Source of the DNA: Oidiodendron maius Zn
Taxonomy: Eukaryota; Ascomycota; Leotiomycetes; Myxotrichaceae
DNA length: 64,000 bases
NCBI GenBank assembly: GCA_000827325.1
Contig: KN832885.1
Span: 930,001-994,000 of the forward strand
Direction: 5' to 3'
How positions within the stretch are numbered: position 1 is the stretch's first letter; each line of letters opens with the position of its first letter. This document shows positions 1 to 13,155 of this stretch, piece by piece. The notes below the pieces were generated by a model. The model was not told the origin of the DNA and did not search any database. It saw only the letters and a list, made by a program, of their open reading frames with translations. Made by a program: the position numbers and the translations under genes.

Positions 1-1623
1 CCCTGACAGCTTGCTTGGCCGCATTATCACATTAGATCAAGCATCACAGCCTCTAGCTCTTTCCGGCAATTATTGCGACAAGGATAACGTTAATCCACTA
101 AGATATTCTACAGAGTTTAGCTTCGCCACGTACTGTTCTCTTTTAGACGATGCTTTGTTGGGTTCCAAGCATCGCGGAAAGTTTCCGCCGACACGGTCTA
201 AGGTAACCCAAAATGGACATCTCCAAAGTCTGACAGGTTAGGTAAGAGTATGATGTTGAGATATATCAGGCGTATCCTTCTTTGCCAGGTCAATGGCAAC
301 TGACTATCTTACTCTCGAAAACAACACTTGGAAGTCGAGCGTACTATCCTAAGCTCCTCCTCAACCAAGACAAGAATGATTGGACTTAGAACTTGGTTAT
401 CTAGAATCATCCCATCTGTTTGATTACAATCCCCGAAGCATACGTAAAGAAAGCCGAAATACAAGAATGAAGTGTAATATAGCCGTAGTTGATGTGCCGG
501 AAAGGTTGGTTCCTTGGAGGGAATAAATGTACTTCCGTCATTAATTTAAATAATATGGCATGGTACCTGTTACGGCCAAGGAAAATGCAGGCCTCCTATA
601 GGCTGTTAGGTCGTTTTGAGGTTCAATTTGAGTTTAATATTCTATCCTAGAAGCATCGAACTTTTGACCCCGCCTCTACATCGGATATACCTTGTCTGCA
701 ACCCTTTCCCCGCACTTCGACTCTTTCCTTTCCGAGCACCAACCCAAAAGCAGAAACAGTACTAGGAGCACGGGGAGGCACTACTATAGAAACCAATACG
801 GTATTTTGCTGAATTACAGTGTTTAAGCTCGCCACAATCAGCATGCTATTCACCCTCGCAGCAACAGTTCGGTAGTTTTTAAACATGACCACACAACTTC
901 CCGAAGCGACCGAGTGTCATTTTCTACTCATTAGGGCCGCATAACCATTCTTGATTGTCGAGCTTTTATGTAACTATCATGATTTCCCACATCTCACTAT
1001 CGCTCGTTTAAGTTATGACGATACAGCCTTGACATGTCTTAAATGGTATGGTAGAAACTACATTGTACAATATCCGAAACCCGTGGCCAACAGGGGGGAG
1101 AACCATATTCTCTGCTACGAGAAACATTTCCGCGCCCTTCCAAAGTAATTTAGAGAGTCAAATTAGCCTTGTAGTAAGGCTTGAGGTAAAGCCGAAAATA
1201 AAGCATCGGCATCTTAGGGCTAGCAATGCGACTGGCTCATAGGAGCTCGGAAATTTTCCGTCATATTGATTTGTAGAGTACAACTCTAGAGGCAGTATCA
1301 AATCTAGATTTTCAATGATATTTAAGTACTATAGCCTGGCGACAGCAAATATATTTCCAGCCCTTTCCACTGCATTTGCTTTGCTGGAAATGTGGCAGTC
1401 CCATTTCGCCATTAGTTTACGTTCAAAGTAAAGAATACGGCAAACAAGGAGTCCGACATGGACGCTCTGCAAGGCCACGATGATTTATCTAAGTCGGGCC
1501 ACACAGACTACCAGGAGGGGAGGAGAGATTCTATTAATGTTTGGCAGTTATATCTTGACGGAGATTCACGCGACTCGGCCATTCGGTACCTCAGCCCTTA
1601 GTATTCCTCTACCTTCCCAAATT
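1..1623. other. No supported gene (left edge)
   Basis: Only short open frames (up to about 100 codons) occur here on either strand. None shows a recognisable domain or joins to another frame through convincing splice sites. The stretch is treated as intergenic. Confidence 0.5.
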
Positions 1624-2434
1624 TTACCATGGAATCTCATATCCGTCCCTATGCCAAAATTTCCCTGTATCCTTTATTCCTTTCTTCATAAGCAGATCCC
1701 AACACTTGTCCGCCGCCTCCTGCGGCTCTATTACTTGCGGCTGGCCAATTGTCGCGCCAGAACCCAGCGTTGCAACCATACCAGGATGTAACATCGCGAC
1801 AAGCACACCTTTCTCCATAAGATCCACTGCCATGGATTTTCCAATCATATTCAGAGCGGCTTTGCTGCTACGATAGGCGTACAAGCTGCCGCTGGTGTTA
1901 TCAGCGATTGAGCCGGCACGGGAGGAGATATTCCCAATTCGGGAGTTGGGAACTGCGGTTAAGTTTGAAAGAAGCGCCTGAGTTAGTATAAGGGGGCCGA
2001 AGGCGTTGGTGCGAAAGACGGACTCCAGTACGGACATTGAGACTACTGTGAGTGCCTCCTGATCCTTTTCACTAATTGCTAAGAAGATATCAACCGAGTG
2101 CCCCTCAGTACTAAAGATAATTATACTTCTACATACCAGCATTATTTATCAATACGTCAATCGTCGTATTGCCAATCATTTTCTTAAATGCCTGAATAGA
2201 CTCTGCAGATGACACATCTAAGACCGAGATCTTAGCACCTTCCGACTCTAGCTGCTTGAGCTTAGGGCCATCGGTGCGAGATGTGGCGTATGTTGTATAT
2301 CCCTAGATCACTAAATATTAATATGATAGAGGTAGGCAAGGATAAGAAGATAGGAGTACCTGTTTCAGAGCTACGCGTGCAAACCAGAATCCTATTCCCT
2401 CATTACATCCCGTGATCACGGCTGTAGGCATCAT
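1624..2434 (-). CDS. Short-chain dehydrogenase/reductase (SDR), three exons
   Basis: NAD(P)-dependent oxidoreductase of the classical SDR family; the substrate cannot be inferred. The start is the first of two consecutive ATGs at 2434 (MMPTAVITG). Exon 1 is 2434..2360, then a 57-bp intron (2359..2303), and exon 2 begins GYTTYATSRT. The cofactor motif TGCNEGIG lies near residue 8. An NNA(G) motif sits at the end of exon 2 (donor 2136). The catalytic Ser (ISSRAGS) and the YRSSK active-site pair (YxxxK) are in the last exon. The second intron probably runs from 2136 to an AG about 58 bp downstream; reading through it is also open, so the sequence around NNAG is uncertain. Total about 230 residues, normal for a classical SDR. 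No co-oriented partner gene lies nearby. Confidence 0.85.
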
Positions 2435-2752
2435 GAGACAATCTCTTCCTGAGAAACTATAAATGTTAGACTAAAGAAAAGACTTCAATAGCAAAGTATG
2501 TCTTACAGTGTTGTACCAATTTAACCACTCTTATATTATCAATAGTCCTGAGAACGCTCTGAATATGGCCAAACAACACTGCGCAAAGACGGCGGGGTTA
2601 GTCACCTCAGGTGATTATCCTGCTCGGCTCGGAAAATCAATGGCCTTAGAAGTGAAGGTATACTGCTCTCCACAACTATGAAATGCAGGTGTGAGCGCGC
2701 CATGAATATATAAGACGTAAGTTTTACGTGAAGATCTGCGCCCGTATAAAAC
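2435..2752. other. Short intergenic stretch
   Basis: This is the 5' side of the SDR gene and the left flank of the inverted-repeat element. An ORF on the minus strand (2602..2793) runs into the element terminus and has no recognisable domain. Bases 2745-2752 (TATAAAAC) may be one copy of a target-site duplication. Confidence 0.4.
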
Positions 2753-2764
2753 GGCCCGCCGAAA

Positions 2765-2888
2765 CGGCGGGCGTTACACTCGCACCACCGCATCTCAATT
2801 ACCCTTTATAGGTGTATATGGGGCTTATATTACTAAGATTACCCTTTCTGGCCAGAGTGGTGCAAGTATAACTAGCGTGTCCCTTTAC
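2765..2888 (+). repeat. Left terminal inverted repeat (124 bp)
   Basis: It begins CGGCGGGCGTTACACTCGC and ends CCCTTTAC. It matches the reverse complement of 3419..3542 base for base, apart from two positions near GTGGTGCAAG. Confidence 0.92.
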
Positions 2889-3005
2889 GATACTGAGCTA
2901 GCCGAACATCCGGATGAGCTGAGCTTATTCACAAACGATATATAGCCGAGAAAGTGGCCTGGCTTACAGCTCATCCGGACGTTCGGCTAGCTCAGTATCG
3001 TAAAG
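2883..3005. repeat. Inner 38-bp inverted repeat with 47-bp loop
   Basis: Arms 2883..2920 and 2968..3005 are reverse complements with one mismatch (CATCC versus CGTCC). The right arm is part of the internal open frame. The left arm overlaps the inner end of the left TIR, so it looks like a partial inverted duplication of the start of that frame. Confidence 0.9.
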
Positions 3006-3310
3006 CACGAGGGCTAGAACAATATCCAAAGAGGTGGCTAAATAAGAATCGCAAGTATCTAGGGATTCAGAGACTAGACCTGGAGACAGAGATTCTTTTA
3101 GACTATAGAGAGCACCCTCCTAACTGGACTGATGAAGATGTTGAGGCTTGGCTAGATTGGGATGCACAAAAGACTATAAAGGTTGAAATGCAGGTGCAGG
3201 CTGAGTTCGATGTACGTGGAGGGCTTAGTGTAGAGCGTGGTGTTCGAGGTCTTAATATGCAGATTGAGAAGGATATTAGGGCTAGATGTAAGAGATACCG
3301 GCATGCTTAG
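2954..3310 (+). CDS. Open frame inside the TIR element, unknown
   Basis: An open frame of about 118 codons ending at the TAG before a GTAG microsatellite. It is rich in Arg, Lys, Glu and Trp and probably helical. The frame opens on GTG; its first ATG is codon 78 (MQVQ), so a complete start is missing or lies in an unseen upstream exon. Its 5' end coincides with one arm of the inner inverted repeat. No catalytic DDE pattern, zinc finger or other domain was recognised. It may be a relic of the element's original gene. Confidence 0.4.
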   Translation: MAWLTAHPDVRLAQYRKARGLEQYPKRWLNKNRKYLGIQRLDLETEILLDYREHPPNWTDEDVEAWLDWDAQKTIKVEMQVQAEFDVRGGLSVERGVRGLNMQIEKDIRARCKRYRHA

Positions 3311-3312
3311 TT

Positions 3313-3335
3313 AGTAGGTAGGTAGGTAGGTAGGC
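3313..3335 (+). repeat. GTAG tetranucleotide microsatellite
   Basis: About five tandem GTAG/GGTA units directly after the stop of the element's open frame. Confidence 0.85.
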
Positions 3336-3418
3336 AGGCGTTATAATCATTTGATTCAGGGCTATTAAGAGCCTGTATTCAGGAATAAGATATCAGGTAA
3401 AGGGCGTTAATACTAGCC

Positions 3419-3542
3419 GTAAAGGGACACGCTAGTTATACTCGCACCACCCTGGCCAGAAAGGGTAATCTTAGTAATATAAGCCCCATATACACCTATA
3501 AAGGGTAATTGAGATGCGGTGGTGCGAGTGTAACGCCCGCCG
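3419..3542 (-). repeat. Right terminal inverted repeat (124 bp)
   Basis: Reverse complement of 2765..2888 with two mismatches. The outer end reads TAACGCCCGCCG and is followed by TATGAAAC. Confidence 0.92.
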
Positions 3543-4632
3543 TATGAAACTCAACACTACGTAAAGTAATCCTTTGTGTCAGCGCTAAAACTCACTGCGG
3601 CCATTGCCTCAGCTTCGCGTGTGACAAGCAAAGCCAAGTGTCGTTGAAGTCTGCCGATAATAGCTCATCCTTAGGAGCGATTCATACATCCTTTACGTCT
3701 TCGAGGTCAACTTCGTACCTTGGGGAAGCCGACGCGTGATTGTAGGCATGCCATGAGACACGGCGTATTAATCGGGCATGTGGGGCTTTCAGTATTAGAC
3801 GCGCAGTGTCTAAGTCAATAATGATTTCGTTGGGACATCGCCCGGAAACGAAGTGACCGGTCCTAGTTACAGTTCTGAGCGAAATTGGCGTCCTACTCAT
3901 GAGACACTTAAGAAATAATCTAAGCGCATGCACCGGCGAAAGGGCGTGCATATTAATCCGCACGTCGTAATTCATGGTACCTCCAACGATACTGTCTCAC
4001 ATCATCGTCTTGTTCCAAGACCTTCGGTCCAAAATCTGCGCTCCGGTCCAACCAAAAGCTTGTACGAAGAGTGTGATAGCTGGAGGTTCAATCTCCTTGC
4101 ATATTGCCTAAAGGTGTCTTCGCGCATTAGATATATACTTATCTCCTCCAGGGCCCTTATGCAAAGAAAGGTATCTCCCGAAAAGACTCTTCACGGCAGT
4201 AAATAACGTGTAGGGCGGCTTGGGGGGAAGTCAGGTTCCAACTCCGGCGATGGTAGTTTTATCCTTTCGTCTTCTTATTCATACAATATTTTCCTGCGAT
4301 ATGCTTTTATTGCACAGTATCAAAGCATGCAGAGCATTAATGTATTAGAAAGAAGAGTTTTTTCTTTGACATCAAAGAGATAAATAGGTATACAAATGTT
4401 TATATTGCTTCTCTAATATAGTTATAAGTACGTAGACTCGATTAGAAGATACGGTTGAATTGGTGACAATACTAGACCATACAGAAGAAGAGAAGTGAAA
4501 AGCGATTTGATCAAAGATTCCGTGCGACTAAGTTTTGGCTGTTTAAAGGTTGGTCCCTGTTGCTCCAGGGTGCGACTTGCTCTGTGATAGTTGACCTGAC
4601 TGAATAGCGATCCTTATCCCACTTCAAAGACC
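3543..4632. other. No supported gene
   Basis: Short open frames on both strands (for example 3682..3975 minus, 97 codons) show no domain or splice partner. AT content rises after 4260. The stretch is treated as intergenic. Confidence 0.45.
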
Positions 4633-6245
<1,613 letters not shown>

Positions 6246-8091
6246 ATCTCATGATGTCCTGTACTACCCTAATTTTAGTACAGGCCTGACCTTTTAGCTT
6301 TGCTTGATATCTTCCGGATTTCTTTACTCCAATAGGAGAATATATTGCGATCCTGGGCTTCCGACATGATGACGAATCTTCCGAAAGAGGAAGAGTATAG
6401 GTTCAGGTTGGTTGTGTTCGTCGCCTACCTAATTTAGTTTAGGATCATCTTGACCCCCGGGTTATGATTTGAGAAGATAACCAATCAACATAGTTAAATA
6501 ATTTGTCATTGAGCTAATATATCATTCCTTCTCGCCAAAAGCATCTCCACTCAATTAACCTTGCTGCAGTTAAGTTTCTGTTAAATTAAGCTTAATGCTT
6601 ACTCCGTCTGCCACATGCTCTTTGGCATGGCTGTGGAGCCGAGGAGTGGATCTAGGCTCCTTTCAGTAGATATTGCGATTTAGTCATTCTATCGAGATAA
6701 ACCTAATCACTTAATGACTGTACCTAGCACTAACTTTATGTCAATTAAAGTCTGAGTTATCTCCGACGGGCATTGTGTGACGACTGCTCATCCTCGCATC
6801 GATATCACATGGTCAAGTTCGACATTAGTTTTCGAATAAGAATATTAAGCCTAGTCGCAGTGGACTCGGAATTTTAGTAGGCATTAAGCTGTAGCGTAGA
6901 GATTGCGCGTGCGTGGCTGAGTGTAATCAGACGCATGACCGCCGAGTGTCAGTTGGTGTTTTAATTACTGACATCTCAGCCATCCGGCCTCCACTTCCTG
7001 GACATCGGCATGGTGTGAGATCGGATAATCACGGTGATGATTGAATGCTGACTCCGAAAATCGGCAGGGATAGTAATGAAGTGCTAAGAACAGCCGACTA
7101 ACTTAGCAATATGCAAAGGGATTACATGAGCAACTTTTGAAGAGATGAATTAACTAATAGTGCTTTGTACTGGAAATTAATGGGAGGTCTGTTTTTATCT
7201 CGTGCGTTAAAAAAAAAAAAACTTGAGGTTCCTATCACAGCTAGTTTCATAAGTAGTCGAGGCTGAAACAATTACAACTTCATCGGGTGCAAGTGCCACG
7301 TAATATTGCGTCTAAGGCAGTGGGGACATATTTCCGGTCATAAGTTCTTGTAGACCGTTGAATATGACTGTGAGGGCCCGGGCATGTGCCCTGGTAAACT
7401 ATCGAATTGTCTTTCTCATGTATTTGGAACAACAACAACAAACAGTATATCGTTCGCAACCATCTACTCTAACTCTTACTAAAGGAATTATAACCACCTC
7501 ACAACCATCTAGCTGTTCAGGGTCGATCAACGGGACAACTCCTATCACCGCGCTCGGCGTGCTGTTGTTTTCGCAGCTGGCCTGGATCCAGTCTACTACG
7601 ATGTAGCATAGTAGGGCATAATGAAAGAATTTGGAATCAGGACAAGTTACTATGAGGCCCGCAGAGACGAGTTTCATCAGTGCGCGTAAGCACTGGACAA
7701 AGTATTTTTGACAAGCCTCTCGCGAAAACAATGCCATTGGAGGCGGGGATCAGGTGACAAATATATTTCATACCTTGTATCCTTACCCTTAGGACATAAC
7801 AAACTCTTCGTCCATCCATTGGCCGATACGCTGATCAGGAGGGAAACACTGGTCGCGGAATAAAGCCGACTATCCGGAGGCTGATTCGGCAATGTATTTG
7901 CGTACTCGTTGCTCTAATTCGACTAGCTTGGGTAAGTTACGGGAAGGTATCTCATGCTTACGTAGTGGCAAGTATCATCGGACCGGACCAACATCGGTCT
8001 CCAAGGCGCATGCAAAAGAATGCACTACGATGCCAGTTCAGCGTGCTGTCAAAATCTATATTTTATGCGACATTGACTCCCGAAGCGCGCG
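6246..8091. other. Long gene-free stretch
   Basis: No convincing coding sequence in about 1.8 kb. The largest frames (7399..7737 minus, 112 codons; 7892..8224 plus) have no recognisable domain, and the latter overlaps the first exon of the downstream regulator in another frame. An A12 tract occurs near 7210. The right end is the presumed promoter of the gene at 8092. Confidence 0.5.
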
Positions 8092-9906
8092 ATGGTCCGC
8101 CACAGCAGTCGCAGTCGGGGTTGCAAGACCTGTCGGCGGCGAAAAGTTAAGGTATCCTATATATCTGGTGATCTTTTGGCACCCGAGAAATAAAAGAGCT
8201 GATCCCCCGCATATAGTGCGATGAGAACTTCCCAGAATGCACACAGTGTTCTATACGTGGTCAAAAATGTCCGGGCCCTGTCGTCGGAACAATATTCGTC
8301 GACATGAGACCGAAGACTGAGACCCAAGCTGGGGTTCAACAAAATCAAGGTTCAACCTCGCAAGATCCAATCTCACGAAGAACCCCACGTACTACTATCA
8401 GACACAAACCTCCAGGTGAGACTCGGACAGCGCCTGGAGATGTATCGGGTGACCACGTGAATCAAATCCATATCGACCGGCCATCTTGTGTGTTGAAATT
8501 TCAACCCCCCCTGCGGCTTGGTCATTCGGGAAACGAGAGAAGCTGTGACAGCAGTAAGTAGACATGTCTTTTATGGCCATATCTCCTGCATTATAGTAAC
8601 ATGTTTCCCTAGCCGCGACTAACCTATTGACTGACCCTTCGCCCTTACAACTGCCTCCATCACCGCCTTCTCCTGCCGAGCCATTCGACCAGCTGTTTCT
8701 CGCACACTATATCGAGTCATTTAACAATCCCGGCAACCAACCGGCCTTCTGGTTTAATAGGCTCCCAGAGCTGCTTACTTGGAATGTATCGCCATCTGTC
8801 AAGCACGCAATCCGATCAGTTGGAATGGTGTTTTATGGCATCTTGACTGGCAGTGTTCCAATACAGACAGCTGCCTGTAGGTCGTATGCAAAGGCAGTGC
8901 GCTCTCTGCGCTCTCAACTACAGAGATCGGCTGTAATAAGCCTGGAGGATGGGGAGCTGTTAACTAACCATGTTGTTTGTGCTCCAATAATGATGTGCAT
9001 GTTCGAAATAATGGCCAGCACATCTCCAGTCGCCTGGATACAGCATATTGAGGCGGCAGCCACGATATTATTGAAACGAGGTCCTGAGAATTGCGTTGTT
9101 GGCTTAGATCATCAGATGTTTCTTACCGTAAGACTTTTCATGGTAAGTAACTGTCATTGCAGATAAGCCTGCTTTTTATTACTTACGAGACTGTTCAATG
9201 ATAGTTGTTTGTGTCCATGACCACGAATAAACCACATCCATTTACGTCCCAGTCATGGTTAACTACACCGTTTGAGACGCGTCTAAAAAATGCAAATGAC
9301 GAACTCGTGGACATTCTGATATCTTTGCCCAGCTGTTTATCTCTCGCCAACGAGCTTTCCAATCAAAACGGCTCGAAGTTAAACGATATGAAGACAAAGC
9401 TGCAAAGCTGTGTTCTAGACCTGATATTTCGGCTGGACGACTGGCATCAGCGATTTTGTGGCAAAGCCACTGGGCCCGATGTTCAAAGACATTATCGCAC
9501 TGCTCATATGGCGGTGTTCATGGCCATATACGATGCAGGCAATTTAATAGCTTTTCAACTATTGTCGCTCGTATTATTGTTAACGCACGAGCACAATGAG
9601 AGAATACACTTCCACTCTAAGTCAATACTCTGTGCCAACGCTTTTGTCGAATCGAACGGAGCGATAGCACCCGCAGGTGGATCTCTCCTAATGGTGTTTC
9701 CACTGAAGGTTCTTAGTGTGTGGGCCCCATTGGAGGAGCAAAGGAACTATGCTATTAAAAAACTACTAAACTGGGACCGAGAAGGTGAATCTCAAAGCAT
9801 CTGTCGGTTTGCGGCGCCGGTACTTCTCGGTAATCGCACAACGATATCCCCATCAAATGTATACTTCGCCGATGTGGCTGCTAAGATGCAGTCACTAGCC
9901 TTATAA
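8092..9906 (+). CDS. Zn2Cys6 transcription factor (Fungal_trans_2 type)
   Basis: Nuclear regulator with a binuclear zinc cluster. The cluster is split: exon 1 (8092..8151, 20 codons) encodes MVRHSSRSRGCKTCRRRKVK. After a 65-bp intron, exon 2 (8217..8553) opens with CDENFPECTQCSIRGQKC, giving C-x2-C-x6-C-x6-C-x2-C-x6-C. Exon 3 is 8613..9142 and exon 4 is 9205..9906. Donors are GTATCC, GTAAGT and GTAAGT, and the frame is kept throughout, giving 542 residues. A low-complexity Pro/Ser/Thr linker follows the zinc cluster. The helical C-terminal region resembles the fungal-specific regulator domain. A model built from long frames alone would miss the true start. It lies head-to-tail against the GH95 gene, so a role in glycan use is possible but only inferred. 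Confidence 0.9.
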
Positions 9907-10139
9907 AAATGATACATAGAAACGGTGTCTCAAGAAAGGGGGGTTTTAATGGCGTAATTGAGATTTGTATTTGGTTGATTCTATGAATAGGAATATATCA
10001 CAATATCTGTGGCGGGCCATCTCAGCGCATCAATAATGTACTGGACAAGATTTCCAGTTTCCTGCTGAATTACTTAAATTGAAGCTTCGTATTTAATTAG
10101 GGTGATTCATTTAGCACCTCTATGCTGTACGGTAACAAG

Positions 10140-13100
10140 CTATATATGGGCAAGGACTTTACCAGACATATTGACCACGTTGACGGCAGCAGAGCGGCCG
10201 TGTAAGGTCGCTTTTGTAACCAAGCCATTAGCATCCCAAGAGAAGTCCACTGACCCCCCACCTCTCAGTCGCAAGCCTTTAACTGAACCTCCTGCCCAAG
10301 CAGAAGGAATTGCTGGACCTAACAGGACGGTTGGAGTAGCATTAGATGCTGCCGGGACCGGCAGGTCAGTAACAAGCATTGCAAGAACTGCCCCGGTATA
10401 ACCGAAGTTCGCGTCGATCTGGAATGGGCCAGCGGGCTGGTATGGCCAACAGCAGGTTGTGTATACCGAGAAGCCATTCTCTGCGAAGTTGGTGTCGATA
10501 GTGTATTTCAGATAAAGGTATCTAAAGAGACATTAAGTTTCAACAATGTCGCTTTCATAAGGGATACTATCCAAAGCAGGTCGCTATTTAAACTCAAGAA
10601 AGAAAGAACTTACGCGATATCGGTGTTATTGAGCTGAGCCCAGCAAGCAACACGCCAAACTTTCTCCCACCCGGTGTTTGAATCTGTTGTTCCATTACCT
10701 CGAGCCGCAAGACTGGTGTTGACAGCATCTGTGATTGTTTTGTTCCAACCATACGTGCCGATGCTATATCCTGGGTACCAACCGGCCAACATGGAGAGAT
10801 GTCGATGCTCATCAGTTGGTTGATCCCAACCGATTTTCCATTCTGGTAATAGTTAGAGATACCGGATAAATGAAGTGAATTGGCAATAGACTGTGGTTGG
10901 TTGCGGATATATTCACCTTGGATTTGACCCCAACCTCCGATATGAATACCTTTGTCCATCTTCTCCTGGGTGGCCTGGACTGTCCGCAGAAATGTCGTGT
11001 TTGTATCCCCGGAAGCCTCCCAGCCTGTGATAATGTGGTCAAATACTTCCCAGACAACCTGTTGATAATGCGTGCAGCCAAATGTCTACAGAGTGTTAGG
11101 ACTTAGAGGTAGGGCAGACTATGGTTTGAATGTTAATTAGAACTTACAGTCCATCCATGCTCTGGCGAATTGCAGGGTGCAGCAACCAAGGTCCCGTCAT
11201 TGGTGTAGAGGTCTGGCACCAGCTCATGAATCCAGTATTCGGCAACACCCTTAATTAAGGGATATCCGACTGACCTATACCAGGTTGTATTTCGACCGTA
11301 GTCATAGCGGTCCCAAACATGCTTCACTTGACAGATTAAGTTAGATTAGCCAACGGAGGATGATACGATACTCGGGGGAGAACAATTTAACTTACTCATC
11401 CATGCAGCTGACGCCGGATAATCTGACCAAACTGCATCATTCATTTGCCTGGTATATTTTAGCACGTTTTAAATGGTCTGTGAATCAAATTCATACCCTG
11501 TAAAGCCAAATGTGTTTAGGTTGCAGAAGCCAACCCACCCAGGAGCATCGTAGAGCAGATATGCAGTTTCTGTACCTCGAGGTACCCACGTGTCAGTCAT
11601 AAAATCCCACAATGGCTCCGATATATCGCCGAGACCTGTCTGTTCTGTGTGCCAGTGGTTCCTATTTTGTGACTATGAGCTAAGAACAGTTTCGATGGTC
11701 ATGTTGAAATACGCGGGTAAGCAAGGTGATGGCTTACATCTGAAGATTTACGTCCACATGGTAGTCAGCGCTCCACGCAGGTGCCAAAGCCTCTGCCCAT
11801 ATACCTTGTAGATTGGGAGGCAGAGAGCCTGGTCGCGATGAGGCTATAAAAAGATACCTACCGTAGTCAAAGAGTAAACCTTCAACAAACGGATCGCCGG
11901 CATCTGTTGTGTACTCGGTCATAAGCTGTGGTGTCGGGACGTTTGCTGAATTCTTTGGATCCGGGAGATTAAGAGTAAACTGGCTAAACAAGTCGCCATG
12001 ATCCCTTACATGAGCATTGTAGAGATTTGTGTAGGACTTTTTACTGGCGGCAAGGATTGTCGACAGAACAGTGGCCTTAGGGTCAACGCCTTTGAACGAG
12101 TAGTTATTGGCAGCATTTCCCTTCTTTTGGTCATAATTGGTTCCGGCGGCAAATATGAGCGTGATTGCTTTTGTTCTGCCATCAGACGGAAGCAGCAGGC
12201 TACCAGAATACGTGCAGGATTCAACCTTGCGTTGAAGAGCTTGTACTCGAGCGTCAAATATCATGCCAATATCCTCTTGAGTCTGGCCTCTCAAATGGAC
12301 ACCATTCGCGTCGCAGGATACATTTGATGATGGACCTGTGCGCAGACTATCCTGAAGTCCAACTGTCACAGCTGGTAGTGGCGCAGTTGATTGCAGGTAA
12401 TAAACACATACTTGATCCGGAAAGGAGCAGAAGCTCGTTCTAGAACGCGTCAATTAATATATTCCATGAGGATATTTGGGGACATTACGTTGTGAAGATT
12501 TCATTATTGGCTTTGAATGTTGTTTGATGAATACCATTCTCAAGATTCAGCGTACGACGATAGGATGAGTACTGATTGATGCCCGCAATATTTACGGTCA
12601 AATTTCCTAAAGTCTCATAGTTTCCGTAGAAATAATCCGCTGGAGGACCGTACAAAGCACTAACATCTGAGAGCAGGAACATTCATATTAACATAGAACT
12701 TGCGTGTTGGATTAGGACGCCAACCTGTTATTTGAGTTTGCCAAATTGTCTCTCGAATTCCTGGCAGGGCTGAGTATACAGCAGATGTTGGGTTACCGCC
12801 GATATAGTCCTGCAGTAACGTATCAGCCAGCTCTCAGGGATCTTCCAAAAACACTATATAGCTTACCGGGCTCTGAAATGGACCACCAGACCACAAGCTA
12901 TGCTCATTCAGAACCACAATATCCTGTCCTACAGTGCCAAGAGGAAGTGCTAGGCAAATTTGTCAGCCGTCCGAATTGACACAATGATTGGAATATGCCG
13001 CCAATATGAGAACACTCACCACCCAGTTTCCCATTTCCGACGGGATAGGCTGTCATTATGATATTATCTTGATCCGCAGGTTCAGTGGCCCATAATTCCC

Positions 13101-13155
13101 TTGCCCCAATGCCAACGGCACAGGAGGCAAGTAGAATTAGATACGCGTGTAGCAT
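10140..13155 (-). CDS. Secreted GH95 alpha-L-fucosidase-type glycosidase
   Basis: The start at 13155 gives a signal peptide ([18 protein letters not shown]) followed by the GH95 N-terminal strand [10 protein letters not shown]...PVGNGKLGG. About eleven exons splice in frame, for example exon 1 to [20 protein letters not shown] and the [21 protein letters not shown] junction near 10914/10848. Family landmarks: [15 protein letters not shown], then VDVNLQMNHW, SPEHGW (position of the general acid Glu), [15 protein letters not shown], and [11 protein letters not shown] (position of the catalytic Asp). It ends at GKVLAHI* (10140). Length is close to the roughly 800 residues usual for the family. 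GH95 enzymes hydrolyse alpha-1,2-L-fucosides, some L-galactosides, by inversion. The first Asn of the usual NxN active-site pair is Asp here. No frameshift was found once introns are removed. Confidence 0.9.

Larger units (their letters stand above)
2753..3542. mobile_element. TIR DNA element, about 790 bp, non-autonomous
   Basis: A segment bounded by long terminal inverted repeats (2765..2888 and 3419..3542, two visible mismatches). The outer flanks TATAAAAC (2745-2752) and TATGAAAC (3543-3550) could be an 8-bp target-site duplication with one mismatch, which would suit an hAT-like insertion. The left end carries 12 extra bases (GGCCCGCCGAAA) that fold back on the adjacent CGGCGGGC. Inside are a second inverted repeat and one open frame of 118 codons. 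No transposase motif is visible, so the copy is non-autonomous or of an unfamiliar type. Confidence 0.8.

Noticed and set aside
7399-7737. Minus-strand 112-codon frame with several Cys, considered as a hydrophobin relic
   Set aside because: Cys spacing does not fit either hydrophobin class and no signal peptide precedes it.
10840-10930. Apparent frame change in the GH95 gene
   Set aside because: An intron starting GTGAAT and ending CCAG restores [15 protein letters not shown] in the expected frame.
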